Origin: Omphalotus guepiniiformis
Taxonomy: Eukaryota > Basidiomycota > Agaricomycetes > Agaricales > Omphalotaceae
Direction of reading: 5' to 3'
DNA: 64,000 bases
Assembly: GCA_028554645.1 (NCBI GenBank)
Contig: JAQOOI010000018.1
Location: 496,001-560,000, forward strand
Shown piece after piece: positions 22,822 to 39,300 of this stretch (position 1 is the stretch's first letter; each line of letters starts with the position of its first letter). Below the pieces are notes generated by a model. That model did not search any database, was not told where the DNA came from, and worked only from the letters and a program-made list of their open reading frames with translations. Position numbers and translations under genes: made by a program.

Positions 22822-22929
22822 GGTCGGTTGCAGTTAAAGAGTGGATTGAAACTCCGACGATCTCCTGGAAGTTGTCGTTTGCCGCGACGTTGAAGGCGGG
22901 TTCGGTCCAGGACACGGTTGTGTAGGACA
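22822..22929. promoter_or_regulatory. Compact bidirectional promoter VMA10 / symplekin
   Basis: Only 108 bp separate the divergent start codons of VMA10 and the symplekin homologue, so the two genes must share core promoter DNA, or initiate inside each other's leader. No TATA box is seen. Confidence 0.6.
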
Positions 22930-25900
22930 ATGGCTAGCAATCCAACCGACCCTCTTCAATTACTGCAGGCTGCCTTGACTGCTGGTGCTAATACTAAGGA
23001 ACAAGATGATATTCTTACCACTTTACGCGAGTCACTCGAAGCCCAACCTGCTCCAATTCGTGTTCTTGTTCCAAACCTCATCGGCAGTATCGTAAATGCA
23101 GGAGATTCACTCTTGAAGTCGTGGGTCATTGACCTTATTCACTTTGGGTTGTGTCGCTCGACTCTGAGCTTGGAAGTCAAAACTCAATGTTCGTTCACTA
23201 TTTATTACTTCTGCAAGTGAATTATAACCTTCGTGTTTTAATAGTATCGTCCCAGACATTGGATACCCTCTCCCAATTAATCGACGATCCGAATCCTGCC
23301 ACAGTTAAGGTCGCAATACAATGTTTGACTGCTGTATATCCCCTGCTGTTTCGTTCACTGTATGTGCTGCCTCTGAATTCTATCTTTCCACTTATTTAGA
23401 GGCATCCCTGTGCTATCATAGGTGTAACAATCGAACGAATCCCGCGAATTGGAATGCTCTTGCGTCCTGCAAGGCGCGAATCCTGTCATTGGTCGGATTT
23501 AATTCAGTCAATACTGGAGTCAAGATTTCCGCTTTGAAATTCATGCAGCGAATTATCATTGTGCAAACGCCACAAGGAGTTTCCGATCCTAGGGTAATGC
23601 GATCGTCTCATTCTCATTCTTATATTTTCTCCTGATGTCGTGTCGCTGGTAGCTCCAAAACAAAAGCGACCCCAATCTCTCATTTTGTCCCGCAAACCAT
23701 CCTTTCATACCAGTCGCGCAATTGGAAGCGGAAGGGCAAATACTTCTGAAAGCGGTGATTGAGATCTTGTACTCCAGCCAGTTAGTCAATTTGTCTTTAC
23801 GAATTTCAGCTTATTTCATGGCATTCTATCTCAAGGAGCGTCGATGTTCTCTCGGCACTGTTAAACAGCTGGGCGACTTTGGTCAAACTACGGCCCAATA
23901 TGATTCCACTTGTTGTAACAGCTCTCAAACAGTGGACACCAAGTGCGCTCGCTGGTCAATCGGCGTCGAGCATCAAAAGCGTTGAGAAAGCTGTTCGCAT
24001 CCTCCTCATTCATATATCCCGGTCTGATCGTAATTCTTGACAAAAACGGGCTGCAACAACTTACATTGTTCTTCTAGCATCCCTCATGCCAGTCAATTTG
24101 TTCCTCAAATCAATGAGGCACTGACGAAACAAGCGAGACGAATGGAGGAAGCTGCTGCCGAAGAGAAGAAACGGAAAGCGGCTATTGCTGCTGGACTCAC
24201 CACTGACGCAAAGAAGAGGCCAACGAATGAAGCAGATCGCGCTGATGTCAAGAGAGTAAAGCTCGAACAAAATGCTGCAACTACTAGCTCAACTCCTCCG
24301 ACGGCCACGGGAACAGCGACAGCTTCCCTACTGTCGTCATTCGACTTTACCACACTACCCGCCACACTCATTACGGACCTCATCGTTGCAAATCTCGAAG
24401 TCTTCAGTGAACCGGAATTACTCAATTTAGTCCAGGCTTACAGACAAAGTCGAGGACTTGGTGCTGTCCAAGCCCCTGCCTCTACCTCAGCCGCTTCAGC
24501 AGTGAACGCTGTCGCAGCAACTAGCTCAAGCCAAAGAGAAGCAGAGGCCGAGAAAGCACCCACCCCGCAACCTCCTGCTTCGGCGTCTTCAGTTCCGCCC
24601 TCGGCTCCGAAAGTCAAAGAGGAACCTATTGATCCTCTTCAAATGGATATTGACCAAGATGACATTGAATATGAAGCCGAACGTCTGAATAGAGAGGTAA
24701 AGATTCTATTGAAGGCACCAGCTCCGATACTGAAACAATTGATCTGTAGTTATCCCCTACACCCGAACCCTCCCTCGAAATCACTGCACCGGACCAAGAC
24801 CTCCCACTCAACCTCTCACTCTCTGATTTCAAACTTCCCTCCCCGAAAGAACTTGCCTCATCAGAGGATCGAATCGCGTTGATATCGAATTCAATAACCC
24901 GCATATATGGCGATGCAATGGAGCTTCGGTCACATACTTCAGGCCCAGCTCCTGACGCTACAATAGGAGGGCCATTGGATATGTGGATGTTATTGATAGT
25001 GAGGATGATCACACGAGTCGCCGAGCCTCCACCGGACTTGGTTGGAGAGAAGGAGCAAACGGATGAGAATACGAAGGAAAGTGACAAGGAAGTAGCTTTG
25101 TTGGATTATTATGAGCGGCAAGATAAATTAAGGCGAACTTTGTGTGATTACATTATGTCAGACTTCTCTTCAAGGTGCGTTCTCTTCACATGGACAGTCT
25201 TCGAGTTCTCTGATCGACGAACCCCGCATCATTTCTCAGAATACGGCTGGCGACGACATGGATGAACGAAGAATGGTATAATGATCAAATACGACTTGAG
25301 CAGGACCAGAATTGGGTTAGTTGAGTTATTCTGGAAGTGTCCTATGTTGTGTCACTGATGGTGTAACATTAATATAGCGGCCAAACTATGACACATGGCT
25401 GGGTCAAATAGTCGCGCTATATCAGACCCACCTCGATGGGAAGGACCGAACATTTTCCCGCTTCTTACTCGATCTCCCGGCTGTACCTCCGGACGTGCTG
25501 GCGCTCCTACGAGAGCTGTGTGTGGACTCGGAAAGGTCTGTTTATTGTCATTGGTATAGATAAAATTGACCAATCGCTTAATTACGTCAGTCCTGATAAA
25601 ATGCAAATCGGGTTCTCGACACTCAGGGGATTCGTCATTCAACGACCTTCGATGCGAACAGAGGCTCTCAATGTGCTCCTGGAGCTCACTACTCATCCGG
25701 ACAAGAAGATTCGCGGTGCAGCCATCAACACAGTAAAACTATGGGTGCCCAACAGTCAACCTATGGATAGTATGATTCGAGAGTTTGCGCTACAGATTTT
25801 ACGGAAACTCCAACGTGTCCCAGTTCAAACACCGCCCGAGTCCCCGCCTGTGGCTGAGGCTTTGAAGATGGTAGATGGCGAGTCTGAAGAAATGCAAGTT

Positions 25901-27313
25901 GACAGTGTAAACGGGTCAACAGTCCAGGAAGCCTCTACAGCTGCTGAGGCTGAAGAAGGACAAGACGAGAATATGGAGGATGGACAGCTTCCTCCTGAAG
26001 ACCTCATACAGACGCCTTATCTACCTGAGCGAATTGAACTTCCGGCTGAAAAGAGCCATGTTCTACAGCATGTCGAGCTTCTTTTCGCCCTATCCGTGAA
26101 AGAACCCGAGTTCCTGGACGAGTAAGCTTCCTCTGCTCTGTTCAGGGCTTGTACTAATGATGTTCTTCTAGGCTCTTTGCCGCCTATGGACAGATGGATG
26201 TCACAGTTCAGGAAGCCATTCAACAACTTATCACCGCCCTAATACGGTCCTTGGGCTCGAGTCACGGCAAGCTCCTCACCTTGTTGAGGACATGTCCACC
26301 GGGCGCAGAATCCCTCGCATTACGTGTCCTCTCCATATTTACGGAGCATGGACGGCCTAGTCCCCAGCTTGTCGCCCTGGTCAAGGCACTCAATAATGAG
26401 CGCGATCTAGATGCTCGTTTCCTCATTCCAATCATCGCCGAAATGGACAAGGTATTTCATGCGCTCCTCGCTGTGACCTTTTATATTAATGGATTTCCTA
26501 GGCGGACATCGTACGACACTTGCCCCGTATCGTATCGATTCTAAACGGTCAAGCAGAACCCAAGAACCTGGTCCGTTCGGTGTTCAGCTCGGTAGTGACT
26601 ACGCCCCCACAAAGTTTCGGCAGTGTAACATCCAATCTACCAAGAGTACGCCAGAGTGAGTTACTCACCCCGGCAGAACTTATGGTTTTGTTACATGACT
26701 CGGAGAAAGAAATCGGCCTCAAAAGTGCAATTGAAGGTAGGATTAATCATTTCTATAATTAAAATTTTATGTTCTGAGAGTTGTGCCTTTTCAGCTATTG
26801 GAATATGCTTTTCCATGACTGACGTTTTCCGGTCAGAAATCCTTGCTGTAGTAATGCAGCAGATCATGGATGAGCCGGTCCTCCCCGTCCTCTTCCTCCG
26901 TACCGTAAGCTGTATCTTTCGTGGTTACCAAGTGAACAAAGGTCTGATTTGCATTCCAGGTCATACAAGCTGTGACTACATACAAATCTCTTGTCGGGTT
27001 TGTCTCCACCACGCTCCTGTCCAGATTAATTACAAAGAAGATCTGGACTAACCCGCCTTTGTGGGAGGGATTCATTCGATGTGCGAAAGTCATTGCTCCT
27101 GCTAGCTTTGGTGCCCTCCTTCAACTTCCAAAAGACCAACTCCGTGAGTTGGTGGACAAGCAGCCAAGTTTAAAAGCGGGGCTGCGGGAGTATGTGACGA
27201 AAAAGGCTACAAATAAAGCCAGGGTCTCCGGTTTCTTAGATATCTTCGCAGATGATAGTACGGCCACAACGCCGCAAACTCCGGAACCTTCAGCTGTAGA
27301 CACATCCAGTTAA
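22930..27313 (+). CDS. PTA1: Symplekin / Pta1 homologue (mRNA 3'-end processing scaffold)
   Basis: Scaffold of the cleavage and polyadenylation factor, linking 3'-end cleavage to polyadenylation and transcription. The start at 22930 opens with MASNPTDPLQLLQAA and helical-repeat (ARM/HEAT-like) sequence such as IRVLVPNLIGSIVNAGDSLL. A central low-complexity part has a coiled coil (QARRMEEAAAEEKKRKAAIA) and Ala/Pro/Ser-rich linkers. The C-terminal symplekin domain holds PSPQLVALVKALNNERDLDA and LRELVDKQPSLKAGLREYV near the end. It is split by many small introns; I placed the ends but not every exon. Length (about 1,200 aa) suits fungal homologues. Confidence 0.88.
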
Positions 27314-27736
27314 ATTATATACGCTTGTAAATTATATCGTAGTGCTTTCGTTATACATGTAGCTGTCTGGGGCTTTGAAATTGGTATTGACATGGTATGT
27401 ACACATTCATACATTCATTTGGATCTCGGAAAATGGCATCAAAGATCTCGACAAACACATTCGAAATGACCGCGTCGACTCGGAAGTAAATTATTGTGTG
27501 AATGCCGCTGAAGCATTGGAAATTCTTTCATTGTTCCCTTTATCATCGACAGCAACTTATTCCCTTCGTCCCTCTAACTCGCCAGTGCTGCTGTTCTCAA
27601 CAAGATCAATCAGGGAAGAATCACAACGCGGCAACAAGGCACATTTGCTGCTCTGGCAGCCCCGATTTCTGTGTTGTACTCTTGCTGTCAATCCTCTATC
27701 CACTTTTGAATCGCCACTTCCATCGTTATCGAATAC
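27314..27736. other. Intergenic / MAP kinase 5' region
   Basis: 423 bp between the symplekin stop and the MAP kinase start, both on the plus strand. No separate gene recognised; short frames here look like chance. Confidence 0.4.
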
Positions 27737-30697
<2,961 letters not shown>

Positions 30698-30880
30698 GTA
30701 CTTTAATACGATAAAATGAACCTCTTTTCACGAAGTTGATGATTATCATGAAACTCCTTGATTAGACATACAAGCTGCTATGGACTACAAAATAATAACC
30801 GATGTGTAGGTAGGAGATAGTAGATGATGGATACAAGGATGAAAAGGAATGCAAGGCGAAAATATATACGAGCGTAGGCC

Positions 30881-32016
30881 TCAATCATCTCCGAGTATCA
30901 CTTTGATGCCTAATGAGAAGTTAGTCAAGATTGACGCCGGCGAGAAAGAGGACTTACGATCAATAATATCTAAGTAGGCAGTAGTAGCAGGACTATCAGG
31001 GTATTCATCCAAAAAGCTGACCCCATAATCTGCGCTCTTTCCTATCCGCAGATCCAGAGGGACAGCTCCAAGCAATTCAATCCCAGTCTCCTCAGCCAAC
31101 CTTTTTGCTCCGCCAGTACTCGGCTTGAAAATCTGAGACTCATGTTTGCACGACGGACACACGAATCCCGACATGTTCTCCACGATCCCCAGTATCCGAA
31201 TACCAACCTTTCTGCAAAAGTCAATCTCTCGATGCACATCCTGCAACGCGACTTCCTGTGGTGTAGTAATGAGAACGGCACCGTCGATACCGCTCTCTTT
31301 TAAGAATTGTACGATGCTCAGATGTTCATCAGAGGTCCCAGGTGGTGTGTCGACTATCAAGTAGTCCAAATCACCCCAGTCAACGTCTTTCAGGAATTGA
31401 GATATAAGACCATTCTTCTTCGGACCTCTCCACATGACTGCATCACGAGAGGAAGGGAGCATGAAGCCGACAGACATAACACCAAGATTGTCTTGCACGT
31501 AGACAGGCGACCACCCTGACGATGAAGAATGAACTTGCTCGGAAGCGATACCGAGTATCGTCGGAATAGATGGACCACATATATCCACGTCCATAACACC
31601 TGTCTACCAGAGATCTGAATGTGCAGGTTCAGAATTATCATGAGAAAATTAACTCACTTGTGTCGATTCATCAGCCGCAAAAGCCCATCCGAGCTGTGCT
31701 GTAAATGTTGACTTGCCCACACCACCTTTACCTGACAAAACAAGGATTTTCCTCTTCACATTTGCCATGCGTTGCTTTATGAATGGAAGGGATGGATCTG
31801 GACCCTTGGGTGTATTCGATGCACATATTTCTTGATTGGCACATCCGGCGCAAGCATCTGACTTGCCCGCTAGCTCGGATTCCGTTCCCTGTATTAGAAT
31901 ATTAAGATAGGTATAGCTTATACATGAGATATAGTGCATACTGGACAATGCTCTGGAGCATTTGACGGTATCGAAAGAGGGTCGGGAGCATGAGTAGCAG
32001 ATTGTACTGCAATCAT
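30881..32016 (-). CDS. NBP35: Cytosolic Fe-S cluster assembly ATPase NBP35
   Basis: Scaffold P-loop ATPase that, with Cfd1, builds 4Fe-4S clusters for cytosolic and nuclear proteins. The start at 32016 gives [14 protein letters not shown], then the N-terminal ferredoxin-like cysteines that set NBP35 apart from Cfd1: a first Cys in EHCP and then [14 protein letters not shown]. Walker A is the deviant GKGGVGKST; further motifs are [24 protein letters not shown], and [16 protein letters not shown]. The bridging cluster motif CPSC lies in the C-terminal third ([11 protein letters not shown]). Ends VILGDD. All key residues are present. Confidence 0.96.
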
Positions 32017-32205
32017 CTTTGAGAGATCAAAGATTGAGAGAAAGAAGGAACACTGCTTATCTTATCCAGCAAAGTCCCCGCCCGCAGTTGCGCTGCGAAA
32101 TTCAATGTTGCACTGACAGTCATCGTGCCACGATGCTGCGCACTGCTTCACTATATAACTATATATCTGTCAAGTTTAAGGCATCCTAGTTGTCTCACAT
32201 CTACT

Positions 32206-33051
32206 ATGCTGGTCAAAGACGACTCTAAAAGTTCTGAACCTGAACCTGCAAAGATTCCCCAACCGGTACGTTTGTAAAGAGAAAATTTCGAGTGTCGATT
32301 TAACCGTCAATTAGGCAATTACGGTAGAAACACCACCACCCTATTCTCCAGCGGAAGAGATAAATCTCTCACCAACTTCCTTGAGACCTACCAACTACAT
32401 TTCTATCAGCCGCGCAAACGAATCCGTGAGGGGAAGCTATGCCATAGACCCTACACTAGTGATTCCCGACGAACTGCTACCACCTCTTTCCCCCGAAGAA
32501 ACAGAGGATTCCCGCAGCAACCTACGTGTCTATTCGAGGAACGGTTCTGTTACTGCCGATGTTTACCTCGTCAGCACGTCAAAGCCACAAGAGAGAACCA
32601 GCGAAAGGAAACGCGCTACTTTATCTGCTAAAGCTCAGAATGGTTCTGTCAGAGTTAGACTTGTAAGTTGGCAGTGCTGTTCAATACATATTCACAGCTT
32701 TCTGATCCTGCTGTCCAGCATCGAACGGGTATAAACCCACCCTTCTATATGGACTGCTATTCCGCGAACGGGTCAGCAGTTCTTCGTATTCCACGCTCCT
32801 TCCGTGGTCTCATCGTTGCGAAAACACACAATGGTACATCTAGACTATCAGATGGGGTTACTGCGCAAGCTCGTACCCTGAGCGACGTCGGTGGCGTTCA
32901 TCGTGTCTACATAGGTGATTACAGTGCTGTCGATACAGCTGCTGACGAGGTTGTGTTGGAAAGTAAAAATGGGGGGATACGAGTTTTGTATGATGACGAG
33001 CAGGAGCCGTCTCTCATGAGTTCTCTTCTTCGTTGGTTCGCGCCTAAATAG
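32206..33051 (+). CDS. DUF7330-domain protein, unknown function
   Basis: About 240 aa in three exons. The N-terminal 45 residues are acidic and proline-rich (AITVETPPPYSPAEEINLSP). The rest is a beta-rich fold with repeated short motifs of the type RVYSRNGSV, AKAQNGSV, CYSANGSAVL, KTHNGTS and ESKNGGIRVLYD. This regular recurrence of an N-G turn about every 30 residues suggests a solenoid or adhesin-like sheet and matches the DUF7330 family, widespread in Agaricomycetes and without assigned function. No signal peptide or membrane span. Divergently arranged with NBP35 across 189 bp. Confidence 0.75.
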
Positions 33052-33266
33052 GAGAGGGAATGCACTATATGTGAAGATTTTTTGTAATCATATGTATCCA
33101 TTCAGCATGATTCGGCTCTCAATCGTATTCCTTGTAAGCTCTTCAAAAAAACACATGGAAGGCATGGCAGCTATATTGCACGTATGAGATGGCATGACAG
33201 TAGTGGAATATAAAACATGAACGCGACATATAACAAACACATCCAACAACCATAGGAAGACACAGA

Positions 33267-34132
33267 TCACCGGTAGCGACGGAGGGAGAGGGTGTTGTGC
33301 TTTTTCCAGGTAGACCTGGCGGGAGTGTGGTTGTAACGGTGACCCTTTCCAAGACCACGGTTCTATTATCGAAGTAGTTCAGATAAAGATATTCCACGAG
33401 AATCAAGGAAAACATGATCTCTCTCACCTGCTTGCCGATGCTGGTAAGCCCACGAGCTTCCCTGCGTTTGTGAACAGGGTTGCTGATCCAGTTGATTCTG
33501 GGGTCACGACGGATCTATATCCATCCAACAGTCAACAACAAAGCTCATAAGACAAAACTCGAAACTCAAAAGCAACGGATGGCTTTGTGGTTGGGATCAA
33601 CGAGGATAACTTCGTAGTACTTGTACACACCATCCTGGTTGATCCAGTAGGAGTTAAGCACACGAAGGTTCCCACATCGACGACCGACACGTTCTTCGGC
33701 AGTGCTCCTCAATCCACGCTGGTATTTGAGGTGGTTTACACCCTGTCGGACGGGTTTACCGTAGGTAGCACCTAAACGTAAATTCGACATGCGTCAGATC
33801 GTCTCTTGAATTGGCTGGAGGAGAAAAGCGAAGCAAGCGTACCCTTGGGGACAGGCTTTTTCCTGTTACCACGTCGAACACGAACGCGGTAAATAACGTA
33901 TCCCTGCTTGGCCTTGTATCCCAGACGGCGGGCCTTGTCAGGGCGGGAAGGACGGGAGGCACGGTGGATGACATTGAGCTGACGATACTCCCAGCATCTA
34001 TTGCAGCACAGTCAGGATACAACATACGATATAAAAAAGAAAGATTTCCCAGCATCGCACACGAAAGAGGAATCGCAGCACATCCGACTGCTTCTTTTTG
34101 TAGAGTTCCGTCACGTATTTGTAGCCTCCCAT
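33267..34132 (-). CDS. RPL15: 60S ribosomal protein L15 (eL15)
   Basis: Core protein of the large ribosomal subunit, about 203 aa. The start at 34132 gives [20 protein letters not shown]; later exons read [77 protein letters not shown] and the terminal [10 protein letters not shown], all strongly conserved. The join between RVR and CWEYRQ is unusual. The only frame-keeping border pair that retains every conserved residue is AT...AG (33998-34055, 58 nt), and a 10-bp direct repeat lies at both ends (33989-33998 and 34047-34056). The other introns look normal. Nothing suggests that the gene is dead. Confidence 0.95.
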
Positions 34133-34689
34133 CTTGCGGATGCTGGTAGGAAAGTAAGAAAGGGAATGAGAATAAGAAATGAACACACAAAGATCGTACT
34201 TAGACGTACCTGTTTTGCTTGAGGTTGAGGCTGGCAGTGTACTCGCGATAATTTCCTTACTGCCTTCCAAAACGGGCTGGGTGGCTTGGGAATTGCAGCT
34301 GTATAGGTTTACGGCGTTTGCCGAACGGACAGTCGGGTCATTATGTCAGTTCTGATTGGCCGCCATCAGACCGCCGCGCCGACGTTCAACGTCAGCAATG
34401 GCGCTCACCCTCGGCACATTTGGATCGCTATTGGATTACTGCAATTTACACCAGCATCCTAGAAACCAATTACTGTAATTAGAGAAAGACGTACAAGAAG
34501 AAACTGAGAATTTATAAGGAGCGGGAATGACAAGGAGTAAGTACTTGACAGATACAATAGTAGATACAATTATTGAAGTGAATGAGAAACTGTTAGAGAT
34601 GCGTACGACCCCAAGTCCGTACACCATAAAACCATCAAAGAGAAAAAAGAAAGTCCATAGATAGCTCTCGCAATACCTATTCTGCAACC
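34133..34689. other. Intergenic RPL15 promoter
   Basis: 557 bp between the RPL15 start and the stop of the next minus-strand gene. It must include the RPL15 promoter and leader; no element is confidently recognised. Confidence 0.4.
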
Positions 34690-35664
34690 TCAAACAAGTC
34701 TCCGGGGTTTCTTCTTCTCCTCCAGCTGCTGCTCAAGTAACTTCTGCTGTGCCTCACGCTCAGCCTTGTGCGCAGCGAGTTTCTATGAAGTCCACAGCAT
34801 TAGTAAATGCAGTCCTCGCAACCTCAGCCACATTGAAACATAATACATACAGCCTTAAGCGCCTCGACTGTGCTGGCGAGTGAATCCAGAGTAGACTCTG
34901 TCAATTCTGCCATCTGAACCCAAAGAACTCTCAGTATTCAAAGTCGAGATCAGTTAACAGTTACTTACGGTATCTTGAGCTTTGGCTATCAAACGATCCC
35001 TATCTTGCTCCCACTGCAACCGCTGCTCAACCCTAATGTCAAACCCCCAAGGAACAAACGCTGGAGCAGAAGGCGTGGAAGCGGGCACGACTGGAGCTGG
35101 GACTGGTGCGGGAGTGGGCGTGGGGACCGCGGTCTGGCCGAGGGCCTCTCCGACCCCTAATTGGGGCTCGACAGACGGTGTAGGTAGAGCAGGGGCTGTA
35201 GGGACCTGATGATCCTGGGTCTGGGCGGTGCGGTCTACACCATTGAAACCATTTAGATGTGGGTTTGGGTACGCCACTGGAGGGGTCGGTGGGAACCTTT
35301 CCCTGGCAAAACCCCAGCCCCAATGTGAGTGATGGTGCGGATGAGAGTAAGGGTAAACCGAGGGCGTTGAGGGCGCTCCTGGTGTCCCGTTCTGAGTTGG
35401 GATCGTAGGTAGCGGATCCGAAGCGAGGCCTGATAAACCAGTGGTATCAGGGCCTACCTGGGGTTGGATAGAGGCGTGATAGCATTGGCTCCAGTACTTG
35501 TCATGCATGTTCCGTCGTGCCTCTCTATGTGCAAGGTAAAGTGTAGCGGAGCCTGCACCGATGGCGAACCATATGAGACGAGATGGACGGCGGTGGTAGA
35601 TCCCCCGTAATGGCCATGACCAGCCCCAAGCGTAGCGGTGCATGAAGAAAGGATGTCTGTACAT
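34690..35664 (-). CDS. Proline-rich protein with N-terminal membrane segment and C-terminal coiled coil
   Basis: Not recognised. The start at 35664 (MYRHPFFMHRYAWGW) leads into a basic stretch and one probable membrane helix (SRLIWFAIGAGSATLYLAHR, about residues 28-47). About 140 residues of disordered sequence follow, rich in Pro, His and Thr, including alternating PTPAPVPAPVV. The C-terminal exons form an amphipathic coiled coil (SLASTVEALKAKLAAHKAER) and a very basic end, KKKPRRLV. The layout suggests a membrane-anchored protein with a cytosolic or intermembrane coiled coil; no catalytic motif. About 290 aa. Confidence 0.65.
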
Positions 35665-36332
35665 TGTATGTTCCTTCTAGAAGAGAATAATGAGTAAGTA
35701 CCGGGTTCACTCGTGCATTTTTATAATGCCACTTGAATGGACATGATAGAAAGGCTGACGAGAGCAGGATGGCACGGCAAGTCAAAATACGCACGTATTA
35801 TAGAACATGATGAGAGAGCAAAAGTGTAAGCAATCTGACGCGTGAGCGCTCGGCTTGTATTCCTGTGCCGGGCCGGGAAGATGCCGACTGAAAACTTGTT
35901 GGTTGCGTCCCGACGGTGAGCCCGACGCCGGCTGTTACATCAACGAGCACGTGCTGCGGGGTTGCCTCGGTCGCGCAGACCATCGAACGAGGCGGGTGGA
36001 ACACTGGAACTTGAAGCTTGAAGCTTGAAGTCCGGATCCTTTTGAATCGGAAGCGGACGAGGCTATGAAGCGAATTACCGGATTCCATGAATAATGCCTT
36101 TTTTAAAGACTCCCCATGACTTCTGTCTTGGAGTTGTATGTTTCGTCAGTGATACTTGTATTCTTATTGCAGTACAGTGCTGGAGATTTTCATTTTTGGA
36201 CTTGATATGGAAAGCCGTGTGATTATATGTGACGAAATAGTCACGTCTGTGACAGTAGTTTGGTTGTACCCCCCCTTATTCATAATTGTGTAGTGCGCAA
36301 GTTCCGCGCGCTGGGGAGGACGATCTAGGACG
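35665..36332. promoter_or_regulatory. Divergent intergenic region with CTTGAAG triplet repeat
   Basis: 668 bp between divergent start codons. Three perfect tandem copies of the 7-mer CTTGAAG lie at 36010-36030, partly palindromic through their AAGCTT junctions. It may be a factor-binding array or chance. Confidence 0.45.
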
Positions 36333-39300
36333 ATGAACACAGAGAATGAACCAGGCAACAACCAATCCAGGTCTACACCGAACCAATCCACACCGAATGG
36401 CACATCACTTCACATCGCTGTCGACTCTGACGCACTCCGTACTCCGAACCAAATGACCCAAAAGAGCTCTCCATCCAGCCCGTATTCCGCCCCGCCATCT
36501 AGCGCAGCCCGACTCCCAGACCGAGCCAACCTCCCCGTCAGGGCTTCCACGACTGGTTCGGCTGACCCTGACCGAACCGCGCCCTCCTCCACCTCGTACG
36601 ACATGCCACACGCTCGCAGCGAAGATATGAACCACCACTCCACCTCTAACAGCAAGCGTAACAGTGTCGGCTCTTTCTCCTCCTCCTCCTCGGGCTCCTC
36701 TTCCAATGGTAAACCACCAACTACTGCCTCCGCTTCAACTTCTACTGCTTTGGTCTCTGCGTCAGTCTCTGGCTGTTCTCTCTTGATCTTCTCTTCTCTT
36801 ACTTTTCTCCCTAGTTCATGTTCTTCATGCGGTAAGTTAATGCAGGGCCCATTCGTAAGGGCCCTCGGCACCGTGTTCCATCTCAACTGCTTCAAATGCA
36901 TGGTCAGTGCTTTTGGCCATATCAAGCTCCGTTTCATTCATCATTTCTCATCTAGGATTGCGGGGACGTCGTCGCTTCCAAATTCTTCCCTATCGAAGGC
37001 CCAGATGGCAAGCAACAACCTCTCTGCGAACGTGACTATTTTCGTCGTCTCAATCTCATTTGCGCAAAGTGCGGCATGGCTTTGCGAGGCAGTTATATTA
37101 CGGCATGTAGTGAGTCCCTACCTACCCTCTCGGACGTCAAGGTCGAGTGCTGATGGTTCCATCAGACAAGAAGTTCCATGTCGAACACTTCACCTGCTCC
37201 CTCTGTCCAACGCTATTCGGTCCACAAGACTCGTACTACGAGCATGAGGGTGATGTCTACTGTCACTTTCATTACTCTACCCGCTTTGCCACAAAGTGTG
37301 CTGGGTGCTCGTCTGCGATCTTGAAGCAGTTTGTTGAGATCAACAGGAATATGAGGGATGAATGCTGGCATCCAGAATGCTACATGATAAATAAAGTACG
37401 GAGCCTTGTCATTCGTATTCTGTCTCCACTCACTCGACTCTCACTTCCTAGTTCTGGAATGTCAAGGTAGTTTCGAGGCGGCCGACGAGTATAGAAGGTG
37501 AACCAGAAGAGCCTGCATATGTTGAGGAGGAGCAGAGGGAAACACCGGCATCATTAAAGGAGAAGCAAGTTCGTATGGAACAGCAGGTTTATCGGATCTG
37601 GACGTGCGTCATCATCTATAAATTTCTCAACATGATTGGTTCCTAATCATCTGCTTCCCAGTGTATTATCAGCATTCGAAGAATCAAGCGCAGCATGCAT
37701 CTCGGACATGCTTCGGCAGGTCAGCAATGGACAGTACCTCGACGCCATACGGATGGCTGAAAAGTTTATCCTCCACGTGGAAGTACTTTTTGCAACGATC
37801 GATGATTTAGAGTATCAGTTCGCAAGGCTGAACATGAAAGGTAGGGCTTCATTGATTTCAAAAGATTCGCTCAATGCATTATGAAACTTTCGTAACAGGC
37901 CTGTCTCACGTTCGAGAAGCTCGCATGCTCTGCCGCAAGACCGTCGAACTGTTCACCTTACTTTCGCACACGCAAGAGACAGGATCCAGAAGAATGGGAA
38001 TGACACAAGAACTCCTCGCTCTCGTTACAGGTCTCGCGCATTACCTCAAGATTCTCATCCGAATCGCCCTCACCGGGGCGCTCAAACTTGAGCGCGAAGC
38101 TCCGTCGCATTCGTCCAACATGAACAACAACGGCGTGCTCTTGAGGCAGGGCGAGGCAATGGCTGGGTTTCTCGATAAACTGCATCTACTAGCCGTACAG
38201 GGCGGGAACCCCTCGGCACGGCGAATGATCAAAGGCCAGAATGGAGAAATGGTGGTTGTGCAGAGTGTGCCGGGCCAGAGCGGTCTAGCAGGCGGCAATC
38301 AGGGCACACAGGGGGTCACGTATGGGTTTAGGAGTTTAGCGCCAGAGAATGCGGGAGAGTCGCCTTTCAGTATGACTACTTCGGGTGCTGGGGCTGGGAC
38401 GACTGGTGAGCCAGGTAGTACCGCAGGAACGGGACAGATTTCTGCAAGTCATCCTCCGAGTGATCTGTGTGTCAAGTGTGGAACGACGGTGGAGGAGGAT
38501 TGTGTGAGGCTTGGAACGTATCAGAGGTGGCATTCGAAATGTGTAGGGTGTAAAGTCTGTGGAAAGGTTGCTGAGGTGCCTTTGCCACAGTTTAACAAAG
38601 ATAAGGAGAAGGAAGCATCGGGGGATGGATCAACGTCTCAGCCACCAAAGTTGACGACGGCAAGGCGACCGCCTGCAAACGTAGCAACATTCTTGTATGA
38701 AGTGGATTCCATGAAGGAGACATCTTCGTTTGGACCGGTGCCGACTGTAATCTTGTGTACGGAGCATGGACATCCAGGATGTCGAGGTGGATTCAAAGCT
38801 GTGCAGAGGCTAGAGCAGTATGCGTTCTTGCTGAATGTTGCGCTGAGGAGATTGTATCTTCTGTTGAGAAGGCAGGGTGTGGTACCGCTTTCACCTGGTG
38901 AGTTGGAGTTCCATGTTCTGGCTTCTGCATGCGTTTCCTAAACTGTACATGATTCTTTTTTGTCCCGCAGAGACCGCAGTAACACCAGCACCTAGCTTAT
39001 CACAAGGCGAAAGCCCTGAAACTGATCCCTACCGAAACTCTGCTGACATTATGCGGATGAAACAAGTGCATCTGGATCGGAAGCTTTCGGCGACTGCTAG
39101 ATTACCGAAACGGTCCAGGATTGTTGAGTCTCCCGCTGGTCGGAGTGTACATCCGTCAGAGGTGGTTCACTCGCAGAAGTCCCAAGATCCGCATCACCAC
39201 CATCACCACCACCACCCTCAGACTCATTATGAGCAGCCACAGTACGTCCAGCAAGGTAAGTCGCCTTCGATGGTTGCACAGCAGATGCCGGCGTACGTCC

